From assembly GCA_039096225.1 (NCBI GenBank), contig JBBPEB010000026.1, forward strand, positions 336,001 through 400,000: DNA of 64,000 bases. The letters run 5' to 3'. The notes beneath the pieces are model-generated. The model was not told where the DNA came from. It saw only the letters and a list, made by a program, of their open reading frames with translations, and did not search any database. Origin of the DNA: Blastocystis sp. Blastoise (lineage: Eukaryota; Sar; Bigyra; Opalinata; Blastocystidae). Shown piece after piece: positions 28,941 through 52,232 of this stretch (positions are counted from its first letter, which is position 1; the number at the start of each line of letters is the position of its first letter). A program made the translations under genes and the position numbers.

Positions 28941-30183
28941 CATATATATATATACAATAAGACCAATGACATCTTTTATGAAGGAATGGATGAACCCATA
29001 ATTGAGTGATTAGTGTAAATATACCAGTGACAGCAAAGATAAGACTATAAGTATATAGAATAGTTGAGTATATTAATAATATAGTCAATATATATATATA
29101 CGCATAATCAACAGATGAGCCTCCTAATCTTTCCATAATAAATTGACCATACCTATATATGTATATATATATATATATATAATAAACATTAGACTATAAT
29201 TCCATAAAGAGGAATGTATATACATAACCTAACAAATTAATAAAAAACAAAACTATTATTATTATATATATACATTGATGAGAAAATACAAGTAGCACTA
29301 TCATTTAAGAATCTTTGAATAACAGAAAATACCTATAGAATATAAAGAATAGAATAGATTTAATTTATATATATATACTATTCCTAGATCGATTTTAATT
29401 TTTTCTTGTTTTGTATTTTTTTCTATATAAATAATATATACTAATAAACATTAATAATATAATCATACTAATTTCTATCATTTCTTTTATTCTAGAATCA
29501 ATCTCTTCAAGACGTTTTCCTTCTTCTTCAGCTATAGAAATAGTATTATAGTATTATTAAACACTATCTCTGCTAATAATAATAATAATTTATATATAAT
29601 AGTATACAATACTAATAATAAGTATATATATATATATATATACTGTAAGCAGTTTTCTTTGTAATAGTTTTTCGTTCTTTCTTTAAATTCTTCTTTTCAA
29701 TAACTGTTTCATTTGTTTCCTTTAATAAGAATATACAAGCAACATAAACAAGAAAAGCAATTATAGCTGCACAATAACTATATATATATGATTATTAATA
29801 TAAAAAATAATTATTAATATTAAAAAAAATAATTATTAATATTAAAAAAAAATAATTATTAATTAAAAAATAATTATTAATTAAAAAATAATTATTAATA
29901 TAAAAAATAATAATAATAATAATAATATATACTAAGGGAATCTGAGTTCAATTCCAGATAATAATCCTCCAACGAGCGGCCCTACCGTGAAAGACAAAGC
30001 GACAATAGCTGAGCATTGACCTAAATATGTAGAACGTTCTTCGGGAGGTGTAATATCAGCAATATAAGCCTGAGCAACCGTTTGAGAACCACCTAAAAGA
30101 CCAGTATAAGCACGTGTTATAAAGAAAAGCACAAGGTTCGGAGAAAGAGCTTGCAATATTGGACCTATATAGAAATCACAATA

Positions 30184-30223
<40 letters not shown>

Positions 30224-30573
30224 AAACATATATCATAACAAATATTCAAAGTATATCTATCTTATATACCGCTAAATGAACCAAAGAGAGATAAGAATAT
30301 ATAAGTTTTACGTCCAAAACGATCCGATAAAGCTCCCATGACTACATTACCTATACATAAAATCACACTAATTCTATTCATTCTTTTATATATTAATGTA
30401 TATATACTTATGGCCTGTGTGATGGCATAGATACTAGTTAGATATCCAAGTTCAGTAGATGTACCGCCTAATTCTTTCACAATGAATGGAAGAGTAGGAC
30501 AGACAAAAGAGAATCCAACTGCATCAATAAACACAGTAAGATACACTAAGATAAGTTGTTTAGGAAATTTCAT
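27779..30573 (-). CDS. MFS transporter, tandem copy C
   Basis: Third paralogue. N-terminus MKFPKQLILVYLTVFIDAVG. Signature GALSDRFGRKTYIFLSLFGS. AYIADITPPEERSTYLG, then SFTVGPLVGGLLSG, and an intron after ELRFP. The loop has KETN-type residues and EEEGKRLEEIDSRIKEM. The second half has YGQFIMERLGGSSVDY, SLIFAVTGIFTLITQ, HGPKDNQGGVLSLGVIAGQ and CFVSGAAFG. The tail is short and Ser/Asn-rich, ending ENITPNNN. The long (TTA)n intron at 28864-28938 shows how repeat content differs between paralogues at equivalent intron sites. Start ATG 30571-30573; stop 27779-27781. Copies B and C look closest to each other (shared FVSGAAFG and GTTG/AVTG contexts); I did not compute distances. Confidence 0.87.
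28864..28938 (-). repeat. (TTA)n microsatellite, about 25 units, in MFS copy C intron
   Basis: Perfect trinucleotide array, TTA on the coding strand. Confidence 0.9.
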
Positions 30574-31529
30574 TTTCTTTTCGTTAAGGAAATGTGAAAA
30601 AAATAAAAAAAATAATTAACAAATTTTGGTATTCATTTTCTTAACAATAACTGATATTGATGAAGACAAAAAGTCAGTATTTGTAACCAATGAATATTAT
30701 GACACACATGAAATAAATTAATGGAAACAAATATAATATATAAAAATCCAGGCCTAAATAGAGTTTATATTAAGAAAAAAAGAGTATATACCCCCTATCA
30801 TCAATTTGATTGGTTAGATTTTACTTGGTGTATAGATATAGGCTTATTTTACTTTTATGTGTTTATACATGAATGGCTTTATTATTTTCTTAATTTGAAA
30901 TAGAATAAAGATATTTTTATTTTTAATAGAACCTATAGTTATTTTTTTTAATATTGACATAACAAAATAAATACACAGATGATATAAACTATGTTTATAA
31001 TTGAATACGCAAAAATTGATAGGATTTTGGTTTTATCAAGAGGCTGAAGAATATATCTTTCATTAGTTTGAGATAGCTGGAATGCATCAGGTGATAATAA
31101 TCTGTAAATTACTTTGTTATTTTTTAAGAAACTTGATGAGTTTCAAAGCATACATAATTAGATAATCTAGTTGAATAGAAGAGTCATTATAACTCTTTTC
31201 TATTAGTTCATATCAATATATCATGTATTTTTGAATATACAAACAAGCATATTATCACACAAGGATCGATATCAATGAAATTAGCATTGTTTTCTGTGCC
31301 ATTCCATGTTGTAAAGCATTTTTAATGTAAAAGAAGGACAGAATTTCATAAAGAAGATCTATTTCATTACAAGAGTAGTAAATAATATATACTTTTTATA
31401 TTTAGTATATCTTATTATATACGCAATGCATAATTAATTAAAATAAATAAAAGAAAAAGAAGAGTGTGAAGGAGAAAAATAATAAAAACAACACAGAAAT
31501 TTCAAATACTGTTGTTTTTTATATTCATT
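30574..31529. promoter_or_regulatory. Divergent region, MFS copy C / capping-like gene, with TACCCCCT
   Basis: 956 bases. TACCCCCT lies at 30789-30796, 218 bp upstream of copy C. A 60-codon ORF at 30721-30903 overlaps this element and has no recognisable domain. Otherwise simple AT-rich sequence. Confidence 0.45.
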
Positions 31530-33904
<2,375 letters not shown>

Positions 33905-34191
33905 CTATATATGTATATATATAAGCAATTTGATTTCATTACTCCTCTTTGTCCTTTTATTTTAACTTTTAATAATTATTTTTATTGATTTAGTTTTTTA
34001 ATATCTATGTAGTTCATTCAAAAAATCTTAATTCTATCTTTTGTACAACTACATAACAAATAAACAAAATAAATGCATGATAATAATAAAGCGCATGAAT
34101 TCTTTTATTTGAAATAGACAGAAAGAAATAGCATACGAATAACAATAATGATAATAAAAACAATAATAATCGTAATAAAATAATAAAAAAA

Positions 34192-35619
34192 TTATTCAGG
34201 ATATTTTAAACAAGGTAATTTTATTACCTTTTTAAATGTAAAAGTACCAAACATGGTGAACATAAAGCCAAATAATTGAATAAGAGAATTCCAAGTAATT
34301 GCTTCTCCAAATTGTAAATTACCAGAAGGAACAGCGTATGAATAATAAATAATAATATTTACAATCCAAATACATAATGTACGTACTGATTCTAATATAG
34401 TACGATAAACAGCAGAATAATATCCAGTAACCATCATGGCAAATAAATTATATCCAAGAATTACAAAAACATAGCATATGACTAATGTTAATATAAGATT
34501 ATTATTTCCTATCATAATAAATGTATCGATTGTATCTTCATGGAATAACTTTGCAACTAAATGATTATCAGTAGGAGTATAATAAATACCAACAAGAATA
34601 AAAGCACCTACTATTCCTCCCCATAAACCTTCAAATCCAACAATAATAGTGGCAGGAGCTTTAACATTTCTTAATAGATGCTCTTCTATAATAAGTTGTG
34701 TTGCTTGGACTAATTGAGAGAATAATATTAATACAATAGCAAAAACAGTTTCTGAAGTATTTCCTGACACAAGACTTGAGCTATTACTATCTCCAAAATT
34801 AATCAAAGACGCACAAGCAACAATAACTAAACCAATTACAACACTAGCTATAGATATCCATTCATAAGCAGCATATCTCTTTTTCAAAAAGATAATTGAA
34901 ATTAAAGCAGAAAATATAATCATAGAACCACGTAACATCTGCCAAATAGAAGCAGAAATCCAAAATAAACCTAAATTCAACAGACATGTAGCAACTAGAT
35001 CACATAATGCAGGAACAATAATCATAAAATATTGCTAAATATATATAATAATTAAATTAGAAGAAATTGAGGAGAAGGAGGCATAAAAATAATGATAATA
35101 ATAAATAATTATTGATATTTAGACTTGAAGAGATTGAAGAGAAGAAGAAAAAGAAACAATAATAATAATCAATAATATTTTATATTAAGATTAAAAGAGA
35201 TTGAGAAGAAGAAGAAGGTATAAAAATAATGATAATAATAATGATTAAATATATACAGTCCAACTAGTTTTTTTTGTTCCAGAATCTGTTGTAACAATAG
35301 AAGAGGATGATGAATTTGTAGAAGAAGGTTGAGGTATTTGAACAGTACTTGAATGAGGACTAATCTTCTTATGAATACCTTTTCTAAAGATAATCTGATA
35401 GATTTTTTGAAATGCAAAAATAATAAAACATAGTAGCATGCCACAAAACATCAATTCCGTTAAGAACCAAGGTTTGTTAAAGAAGTGATCTTCAGGATTC
35501 CCTTCTGCATCAATTCCAGTTGAGTTAACCGACGTCAAAAATTTTTGTATAGTCACAGTACCTGTTCCAAAGATAAGCATACATGGTATCGAAGAATATT
35601 GAGCAAATGGATCAGCCAT
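34192..35619 (-). CDS. SLC35F6: SLC35F6-like membrane transporter
   Basis: Drug/metabolite transporter superfamily, related to animal SLC35F6 (lysosome/mitochondria-associated). The family's substrate is uncertain. Two exons (35257-35619, 34192-35034) give 401 residues. It starts MADPFAQYSS, with a hydrophobic helix SIPCMLIFGTGTVTIQKF, a short loop, FLTELMFCGMLLCFIIFAF, then a Ser-rich cytosolic loop. The second exon carries the family block PALCDLVATCLLNLGLFW, SIWQMLRGSMIIFSAL, LSQ-type QLVQATQLIIEEHLLR (the Q-ATQ-x-EE signature), and FEGLWGG, then the last four helices, with ILESVRTLCIWIVN. An upstream in-frame ATG at 35643 would add eight residues; the Ala-Asp start fits better. The 222-nt intron holds a degenerate ~70-bp tandem repeat rather than a microsatellite. 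Confidence 0.85.
35040..35250. repeat. Degenerate ~70-bp tandem repeat in SLC35F6 intron
   Basis: About three copies on the plus strand of a unit containing GAGATTGAGAAGAAG-like purine runs followed by ATAAAAATAATGATAATAAT. Entirely intronic. Confidence 0.6.
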
Positions 35620-36374
35620 TACCGAAACAAGAATGATAAACAACCAATAATAAGTATATTTCTCTGAATAAGCAGAAGATCATTATCCAAAAAAACGGCA
35701 TTTCATAAATATCGTATTAACAAAATGGACGTGTTCATATTTTTTTTAAACAAACTTTCTATATATGCTGAAATTATCATTTTTATATATTTTGTTCATA
35801 ACAATTCATATCCTAAATATAATAATGTTATATATGATCGGTACACGTAGTATGAATACAACTTCATACCAAAGAAACTGTATCATACATTTCTCAAAGT
35901 ATTTAATATGAATACTCTGTGCATTGTATATCTCAGCGAATCTGTACAATCCAAATAAAACATATATTTTAAAAAACACGACATATTAAACTTCAATTAT
36001 GACCAATTCTTTTTTTATCATCGGATTTTGTGTTCTCATTGTTTTTGACTATTTCTAAAGAGTACTCTTATTCATATGAATAAAAAGAAATTATAAAGAA
36101 GAAAGAAAAATGGAAGTCGACACCATTTCATTGCATAGTACTTCATTTATTTCAGTTGATTCCATCTAGTTCCATAAATAATGAACTTTCACACAATAAA
36201 ATGATATTCAATAGAATAAATCATAAAGATATAAGTGTTTTAAGATGAAAAAAGAATACCTCATAATCGCGGGAAAATAGGAGAAACTTGGAGATCCTTT
36301 GATTTCCATGTTTTTGAGATAGAAATGAGGAATTTTTGTATTTACTTTTTAATTACAAGTGTTCATATACAGAA
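35620..36374. promoter_or_regulatory. Divergent promoter region, SLC35F6 / mitochondrial protein
   Basis: 755 bases without genes. An ATCGCGGGAAAAT sequence at 36266-36278 matches the E2F/DP-type site TTTCCCGC on the minus strand, about 100 bp before the plus-strand start. It is a single site, so chance is possible. Confidence 0.3.
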
Positions 36375-38711
<2,337 letters not shown>

Positions 38712-39354
38712 ATTCTTATGTTTATTCTATAGTTAAATAATATTAATCTATAGTTTCTCATGATTTATTTATGAATAAATTCTATTTTCATCTTTTCATT
38801 TTATTATCATCCATGATTTTATATATATACTAATTGACATGTTACGCAATTTTTGACTTAGTTACTACTCTTTTATTTTAATATATTATTGCTATTTTGT
38901 TTTTCTATTTTGATCATCTTTTTTATTTTGTCTGTATTATCTATCGGTTATTACTGATAATCCTCTTTTTGATCTCTTGCTTTTCTCTTTTCTTTGTTTA
39001 GTTTTACAAACACTATATTTATGAATTAGTATTAATTATTTTCTTGACTAAATAATAAATTTATTTTTTACATGAGAAATATCAATCGATAATTTCATTA
39101 TATAATTTGTTTTACACAATATCGCTTGCTTCTTCTTCTCTCATCACTCATTTTTTTTTCTATTTAATTTCATATTCATTATAAACTATTTAAAAGTATA
39201 AAAAAAATTGTAATATTGAAAAATATGACATTTTCGCTTTTTTAACAACAGTTTACTTGGGAATTCATTATCAAGAATTAATACATATTTAGGCTTTTAT
39301 TATTCTTAGTTTAGATTCATTATTAGAAAATTATATAATATCGTAAATAGAATT
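38712..39354. other. Intergenic
   Basis: 643 bases between two co-oriented genes. T-rich. No ORF, repeat array or RNA gene seen. Confidence 0.6.
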
Positions 39355-42736
<3,382 letters not shown>

Positions 42737-43154
42737 GAAAAATCTATACATATATAAATATATAAAGGGAATAATAAATATTTTCTTATAATACTATATT
42801 TCATGTATATATATTCCTTTTAATAATAATAATTTTTTTTTTCTTTTTTTCTTTTCCTCTTTTCACCTTGGATATTTCTCTTATTTTCCTGTGTATATAT
42901 TCATTACGTAGACTATATCTCTTTCAATATATATATTTGTGTTATGTAAAAATAGTATTATGTTTATATATGTTTTGTTGATCTATGTATTTTTATTTAT
43001 ATACAAAACAAAATACATACATATGTATTTATTAATTTTAATATAATTCAGTTATATCAAGAAATAATAATGAATTGTTAAAAAATGACATAGAATAGAT
43101 TAAATAGAAGAAGTGGAATTCAATAAATAGAATTGATTGTATATAATAATAGAT

Positions 43155-43192
<38 letters not shown>

Positions 43193-43200
43193 TGATTTGT
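42737..43200. other. Convergent intergenic region
   Basis: 464 bases between the 3' ends of THP3 (+) and TIP41 (-). Pyrimidine-rich around 42838-42862, then TA runs. No gene. Confidence 0.6.
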
Positions 43201-43899
43201 TTAAAATCGTATTTCTTCAAGTTTATAATCTTCAACTTTAAATGATCCACTATATTTATTCAGATTATTTCTGAAATATTCAGTATAACACTCACTATCA
43301 GGGAATGCAGACCAAGGGGCAGACATATACTTATATTCATGTTTTATATAATTATCTCTAGTATCCTTATAATAATAATAGCAATAAGAATAAATAAGAA
43401 AATAAGAAAGAAAGAATATCCTAATGTATATAAGATATATAAAGCAATTATTATTGTATAATTATATATTAATTATCATTAGTATTATTTATATATATAT
43501 ATATATAGAGAAAGAGATTATATATATATACAATAAAGTATCTATGTTCTACTACCCTAACGATAACTTCATCAATACGACAATAATACTGACTGAGAAC
43601 AAATATATAGGAAGGCATGACTCTCTAGGGGAGGAAGAGATAGAGATATATATAGTGTGAAATAGTATATATATATATAAGGATGATATATAGATAATAA
43701 GAAAAGCTATAATAAATATTATATACATATAATAATAATAATATATCTAATATACATGATAAATATATATATATATATATATACAGTTTTAATAACTAAT
43801 TGGCCAATGCCGTTATCATGATAATCATCCTCCAATAATATTACACTTCCATATCTATATATATATATATATAGAATCATAACATAGTACACAAAACAA

Positions 43900-43936
<37 letters not shown>

Positions 43937-44573
43937 CTGTAGAATATCTTCATGTCTCATAAGGCGGTTCATATCAATCTTCTCTTCTGTAGGCTGATAT
44001 TCTTTAGAACATTCTGTCTTCCCTCCATATCTATAATATATAATATATAATATATATATATAATATATATATTATATATATTATATATATTATATATATT
44101 ATATATAATATATATAATATATAACATATATAATAAAAAATATAATATATAACATATATAACACACATAAAATAATACATAATATCACATACATAATATA
44201 CAAAAAAAATAAAAATATTACATATTTAAATAAATTCAAAAATAATATAAAATAATTAAAAAAATGAATACAAAGATAAAAATGTCCAATCATATCCATC
44301 AGAAAAAGTAGTAATTTCTTGATCCTTTGAATCTACTGTTAATTTTAAATTCCATTTTTTATTCGTATTAATAGTTACTTGAGGAATCTCACCTTCTTTA
44401 CATCGATTCTTCATATAATCAAGCGCATTAAAACTAAGTCGGAAATTATAGATGTCATTCTTGATGTCAACAGTATTTTGATCAAATACCATTTCTGGAA
44501 ATTTCATTTTAATTTCTTTTTCCTTAGCAAAGACTTCAGCCAAAGGCATGATAGGTTTGCTCGCTTCTATCAT
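43201..44573 (-). CDS. TIP41: TIP41-like protein, PP2A/TOR pathway regulator
   Basis: Homologue of yeast Tip41 and animal TIPRL, which bind PP2A-type phosphatase catalytic subunits and act in TOR signalling. Traced exons (44272-44573, 43938-44030, 43785-43854, 43532-43624, 43201-43365) are in frame and give 240 residues from the ATG at 44573. Family blocks: FPEMVFDQNTVDI, FRLSFNALDYMKN, GYDWTF, EKIDMNRLMRHEDILQ, ILLEDDYHDNG, KTRVMPSYIFVLSQYYCRID, EVIVRV. The conserved N-terminal strand appears just upstream in the same frame (YNNWTVMIEASKPI, back to about 44616). The true start is therefore probably a small exon near 44645-44666, which I could not join in frame. The tail is shorter than in animals. 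Confidence 0.87.
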
Positions 44574-44666
44574 AACTGTCCAGTTATTGTATGTTAATAT
44601 ATTTAATGGATTACTAAGTTAACCATGATCTATCATGGACATACTTTTTTCTTTCTTAGACTCCAT

Positions 44667-45088
44667 TTTCCTATAAATATCTTTTACTCAACAAATTGTC
44701 TTGATTTAATAATATATCACTATATTTCAATCTAAAAAATTGTAAGAAATATTTACAAAAACACCTAAATCCACAAAAAAGAATTCAGCTTTGGAAAAAC
44801 AATCTCGTTAGAAAAAAAGCACTTATCTTTTTTTATCTTAAAAGACAACCTAGCCATTAAAAATATAAGTTCATTGCTATTGATAGTCTGTCATAATAAA
44901 ACAACAATACTAATGAATAATGATTCAATGCACAAATACATTTTCAAGAATATGAAAAATAAAAAAATTAAAAAGTATATTCTAAAATAGAGAAAGAATA
45001 ATTATATAATATCATAATTTAAAAAAAAAACAAAATTTAAATATAAGGCATAAAACAACAAATTTAAATAATTACTATATAAAAACTA
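44667..45088. other. Intergenic, TIP41 upstream
   Basis: 422 bases between TIP41 and the 3' end of the coiled-coil gene. A-rich. May include the missing TIP41 5' UTR. No gene seen. Confidence 0.5.
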
Positions 45089-45940
45089 TTATTCTTCACC
45101 GCTATCGATGTCCTCATCAACATTTTGTTCAGTCTCACCACTGAATAAAGAAAGAATTTGTGTTAATTGTTCATTCTTCTTTTGAATGGATTGCTTTATT
45201 AAATCGATTTTTTGTTCTATTTCTTTAATTAAATTATTTGTTTTATGAATATTACTATATATTGAATATTATTTTATGTTATTTAATTATTTAATAAATA
45301 ATAAGAATAAGATACAATTCAAAAAAAATAATATTCTATAGAAATAGATATACTTTTGAAGTTTTTCTCGGGATTCCTTTTTATTGACTTGAATAGACAA
45401 TGATTCAATTTCATTATCTTCGATCAACTGTCCAGACATTGAATCAATTGATTTATGTGTTTCCTGGATAGACTCAATTACTTCTGATAATTCCTTTTCT
45501 AATAAATAATTAGAATCGTAAATAAGTTATATTTATGATTATTCAGATAATTATTTGTGATTTAATTACTAAAAAAATACCATAAGAGACTTGTGATGAT
45601 TGAAGAACAGAAACATCTTTCGATAAAGAGTTTATAGTCTTTTGAGCTATTCCTAATTCCATGTCTAGATGATCAAAACATTGTAATAATCTTTGATATG
45701 GCAATTCACTTTGATAAATAAAAGTAATCTATAATAATGAAGAGATAATATACATTGAATTCTTTTCAACTCGAATATTCTTAATGAAGTCAACAAGTGA
45801 GTTCATACATATCGACACTGAAGCATCAGCTGTCAACCAAACAGTCATTCTTTCGTGAACACGTTTTGTTAGCAACAAAGTCTCTATGAAAAAAATAGAT
45901 TTTATTTAATCTAATGATATATACCTTCGTTATTCGCCAT
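45089..45940 (-). CDS. Coiled-coil protein of unknown function
   Basis: Five exons, starting MANNE (ATG 45938-45940) and ending EDIDSGEE. The first part, TLLLTKRVHERMTVWLTADA, is followed by MNSLVDFIKNIRVEKN. Then come three long amphipathic helices with heptads rich in Leu/Ile (RLLQCFDHLDMELGIAQKT, KELSEVIESIQETHKSIDSM, IKEIEQKIDLIKQSIQKKNE). The acidic tail is DEDIDSGEE. No membrane segment or enzyme motif. The size and helical layout suit a subunit of a coiled-coil complex (nucleoporin-, kinetochore- or tether-like), but I cannot name it. One intron (about 45702-45746) is in frame only if the acceptor is CAAAG, not the closer TATAG. It shares a divergent spacer with MCM4. Confidence 0.6.
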
Positions 45941-46774
45941 AATAATAATACAAAACAACAATGAAATAAATTATGGAAATCAATAAAAGAATAGTTACAG
46001 ACAAAGAAACTCCCATGAAAATGAGTATTTGTTAATAATTATCTTCTACTATGTCATAGTTTCTTAGATTCATTTATTATTCACATTATTACATAGAATA
46101 GTTTCTTTAAAGAATCAATAAGTCATTAAAGTATGTAAATTAAACTTTGATTTTACTAAATGACGAATAATATAGCTTGATAAGAGTGGTTTTTAAATTA
46201 TTTTGTCATATAGGATAGATAACAATTTTAATATAAAACAATTTATTTGTTTTAATCAAAAAATGACAATGGTAACTATTATTTTTACACAAATGTGAAT
46301 TTCCTATAACACATTAATCTATAACTGTTACTAAAATGAAAATTGAATGAACAATATATAGTTTTCTAGTGAGAAATCAGCAATAATATATTTGAAACAA
46401 TGAATTATTCCATAAAAATTCATTGTTAAGTTAAGTCATACCATTTTAATCATAGAAATACTTAAATTTCATCATAATTATGTGAACAAAGAATGGTGGC
46501 ATCTGAATATTTTGTTCTTTAGTCATAGTATCATTAATTATAGACTATCACATGTATTTCTATTGTGTCAATCAACAATAAATCATGGTTTATGCATCAA
46601 TAAGGCCCAAAAGTATAAAAAGAAAAGAGAAAAAAAAATGAAAAATATCAAAATAAACTGAGATGACTCATTATAACCGTGATAATTAAGTGAACAAGAC
46701 CTTCTTGAATTGACTTAAAAAATTCAAACAAGAATTTCATATTTAGGAAACGATTACTTATTAATAAAAAACAT
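45941..46774. other. Divergent spacer, coiled-coil gene / MCM4
   Basis: 834 bases without microsatellites or ORFs. No ACGCGT-type cell-cycle box was seen. Confidence 0.5.
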
Positions 46775-50482
<3,708 letters not shown>

Positions 50483-50857
50483 CAATATAATTATAATACT
50501 TGTAATCTATACATCATCATCTCTTTTTAATCTTTTTTCTTATTATTGTTGATGTCTTTTTTATTTTTATTCATAGTGTTTTTTCTGTCTTATTCTAGTT
50601 TACTTTTTATTATTCATTATTACACAACATTTTAACCCATATGTTCTTTTATCAAGCAAATGACAAGTATCAAGAAACATATTATATATGTGTTGTAAAT
50701 AATAAAATAATTTTATAATGATAGTTATAAAAAAAAATAAAATGAAAAATATAACTTGATCCTAAATTAATATTGTGTATAAGAAAAAAAAAGTAAAACA
50801 AACAATACAAATATCTCATTAAGGTCTGAACTCTTTTTGGAATCATATATATCTCTT
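50483..50857. other. Convergent intergenic region, MCM4 / uL23
   Basis: 375 bases, T-rich then A-rich. No exon for a missing MCM4 winged helix was found here. Confidence 0.6.
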
Positions 50858-51550
50858 TTAGACAACACCAATACGAGTAGCTACATCAAGAGCTTCAGTA
50901 TCAGCAGGAAGACGAACATAGGCCTTCTTAAGTCCATCGGGACGAATAAGAGTATTGACGTGATCTACTTCAACATTATATAAATCCTTAATAGCCTTAG
51001 CAATTTGTCTCTTGTTAGCACGAATATCAACAATGAAAACAAGGGTGTTTTCTTGCTATAGATATAAAATAATATTAATTATTATTAAATAAATTATATA
51101 TATATATAAAGAAGATTTTTTTTTAAATGAAAAAATATAAAGTTGAGATCTATTCAATTTTTAAAAAATAAAATGAATAAAAACAGAAGTTAAAAGTAGA
51201 AAAGTTGAAATCTGAAAACATAGTTCGACCTTCTTCATAGCAGTTTCAGTGGTAAGAGGATACTTGATAGTGGTGAATTTGTCAAGAGCACTATCGGAAG
51301 CGAAAGACTTACGAGCATACTTGGGATTACGAGCAAGCTTGAGAGTCTTAGGAAGATAGAAATGAACCTTGGTGTGAATGTGACCAACCTTCTTCTTATT
51401 TTCACCCTTAACCTTTTTAGCAGCGTTGACAGCTTGAGCACACATAAATGAGTCAATTGGAAAATATTATATTTGATTTATAAGAAATGTGTTAATAAAG
51501 CACATAACGTAGAGATATCGATGATGAAACATACCTTGAGCAGGAGCCAT
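50858..51550 (-). CDS. RPL23A: 60S ribosomal protein uL23 (L23a/L25)
   Basis: Component of the polypeptide exit site of the large subunit, docking SRP and NAC. Three exons (51535-51550, 51230-51432, 50858-51055) give 138 residues. MAPAQ is followed by a basic tail ([13 protein letters not shown]), then [65 protein letters not shown] and the end ATRIGVV, all hallmark uL23 blocks. Codons are more G/C-ending than in neighbours (GTC, AAG, CTT, ACC), as expected of a highly expressed gene. The second intron (51056-51229) begins gtcgaa, the only GTCGAA donor seen. The promoter side has TACCCCCT (51634-51641). Confidence 0.97.
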
Positions 51551-52232
51551 GATTATGAGAATGACCTTAATAAATTATAAACCAGTGCCTATAAATTATT
51601 GGGAAAATTTTTTGTCTTTATGAAAGTACGATCCAGGGGGTACAAAGAAAAGAATTGAAAAAGCCTAAAAAGAAAACTGATTTTTTATTTATCCCCACCC
51701 ACTTATCACAAATTCTACATTTTTTCTTAGGTCACAATTCTCGAATATTCACGGTTTATTTTTTCATATTCATAAATACTTTATATACTTAGTTTGACTT
51801 TATTATTTCATTGATATATGTATGAGTTTGACAGATAGATCTGAGTTTGAATTTAAATAGTTGGAAACGAATATAAATAAAGAATTACAACTAAATACTG
51901 ATGGGTAGTGTTCACGTGTTGTTTTTCGTATGTGATTTTTCCTTGTATACGTTTTTTATATAAAATTCAATTCATTTTTTATGGTTTTTATGAGAATTTG
52001 AAAATCATTTATAATAAATGTGGTCAACGATAAAATAAAATGATTAGAAACGTTTGTATTTATTTATAAAAGTTTGAAATGCAAGAGAACAAAATAAAAA
52101 TGATAGAAAAACTAAGTCTATATCAAAATATAATTCTAAATAGTATATAAAAACTAGAAATGATCAAATCTATAAGTAGTAAGAATAATTATTATTTTAT
52201 TAACATGAAAAAATAACGAATATTTGAAATCA
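51551..52232. promoter_or_regulatory. Upstream region of uL23 with TACCCCCT
   Basis: 682 bases between uL23 and the 3' end of ARPC2. Contains TACCCCCT on the gene strand at about 51634-51641, about 90 bp before the start, and a C-rich patch ATCCCCACCCAC near 51700-51711. No ORF. Confidence 0.45.

Noticed and set aside
30721-30903. 60-codon plus-strand ORF upstream of MFS copy C
   Set aside because: No recognised domain, overlaps the TACCCCCT element, and has no supporting exon structure.
43361-43370. GTATCCTTAT on the plus strand, a match to a GT-type U12 donor
   Set aside because: The gene here (TIP41) is on the minus strand, so the sequence is the complement of an exon start and cannot act as its donor.
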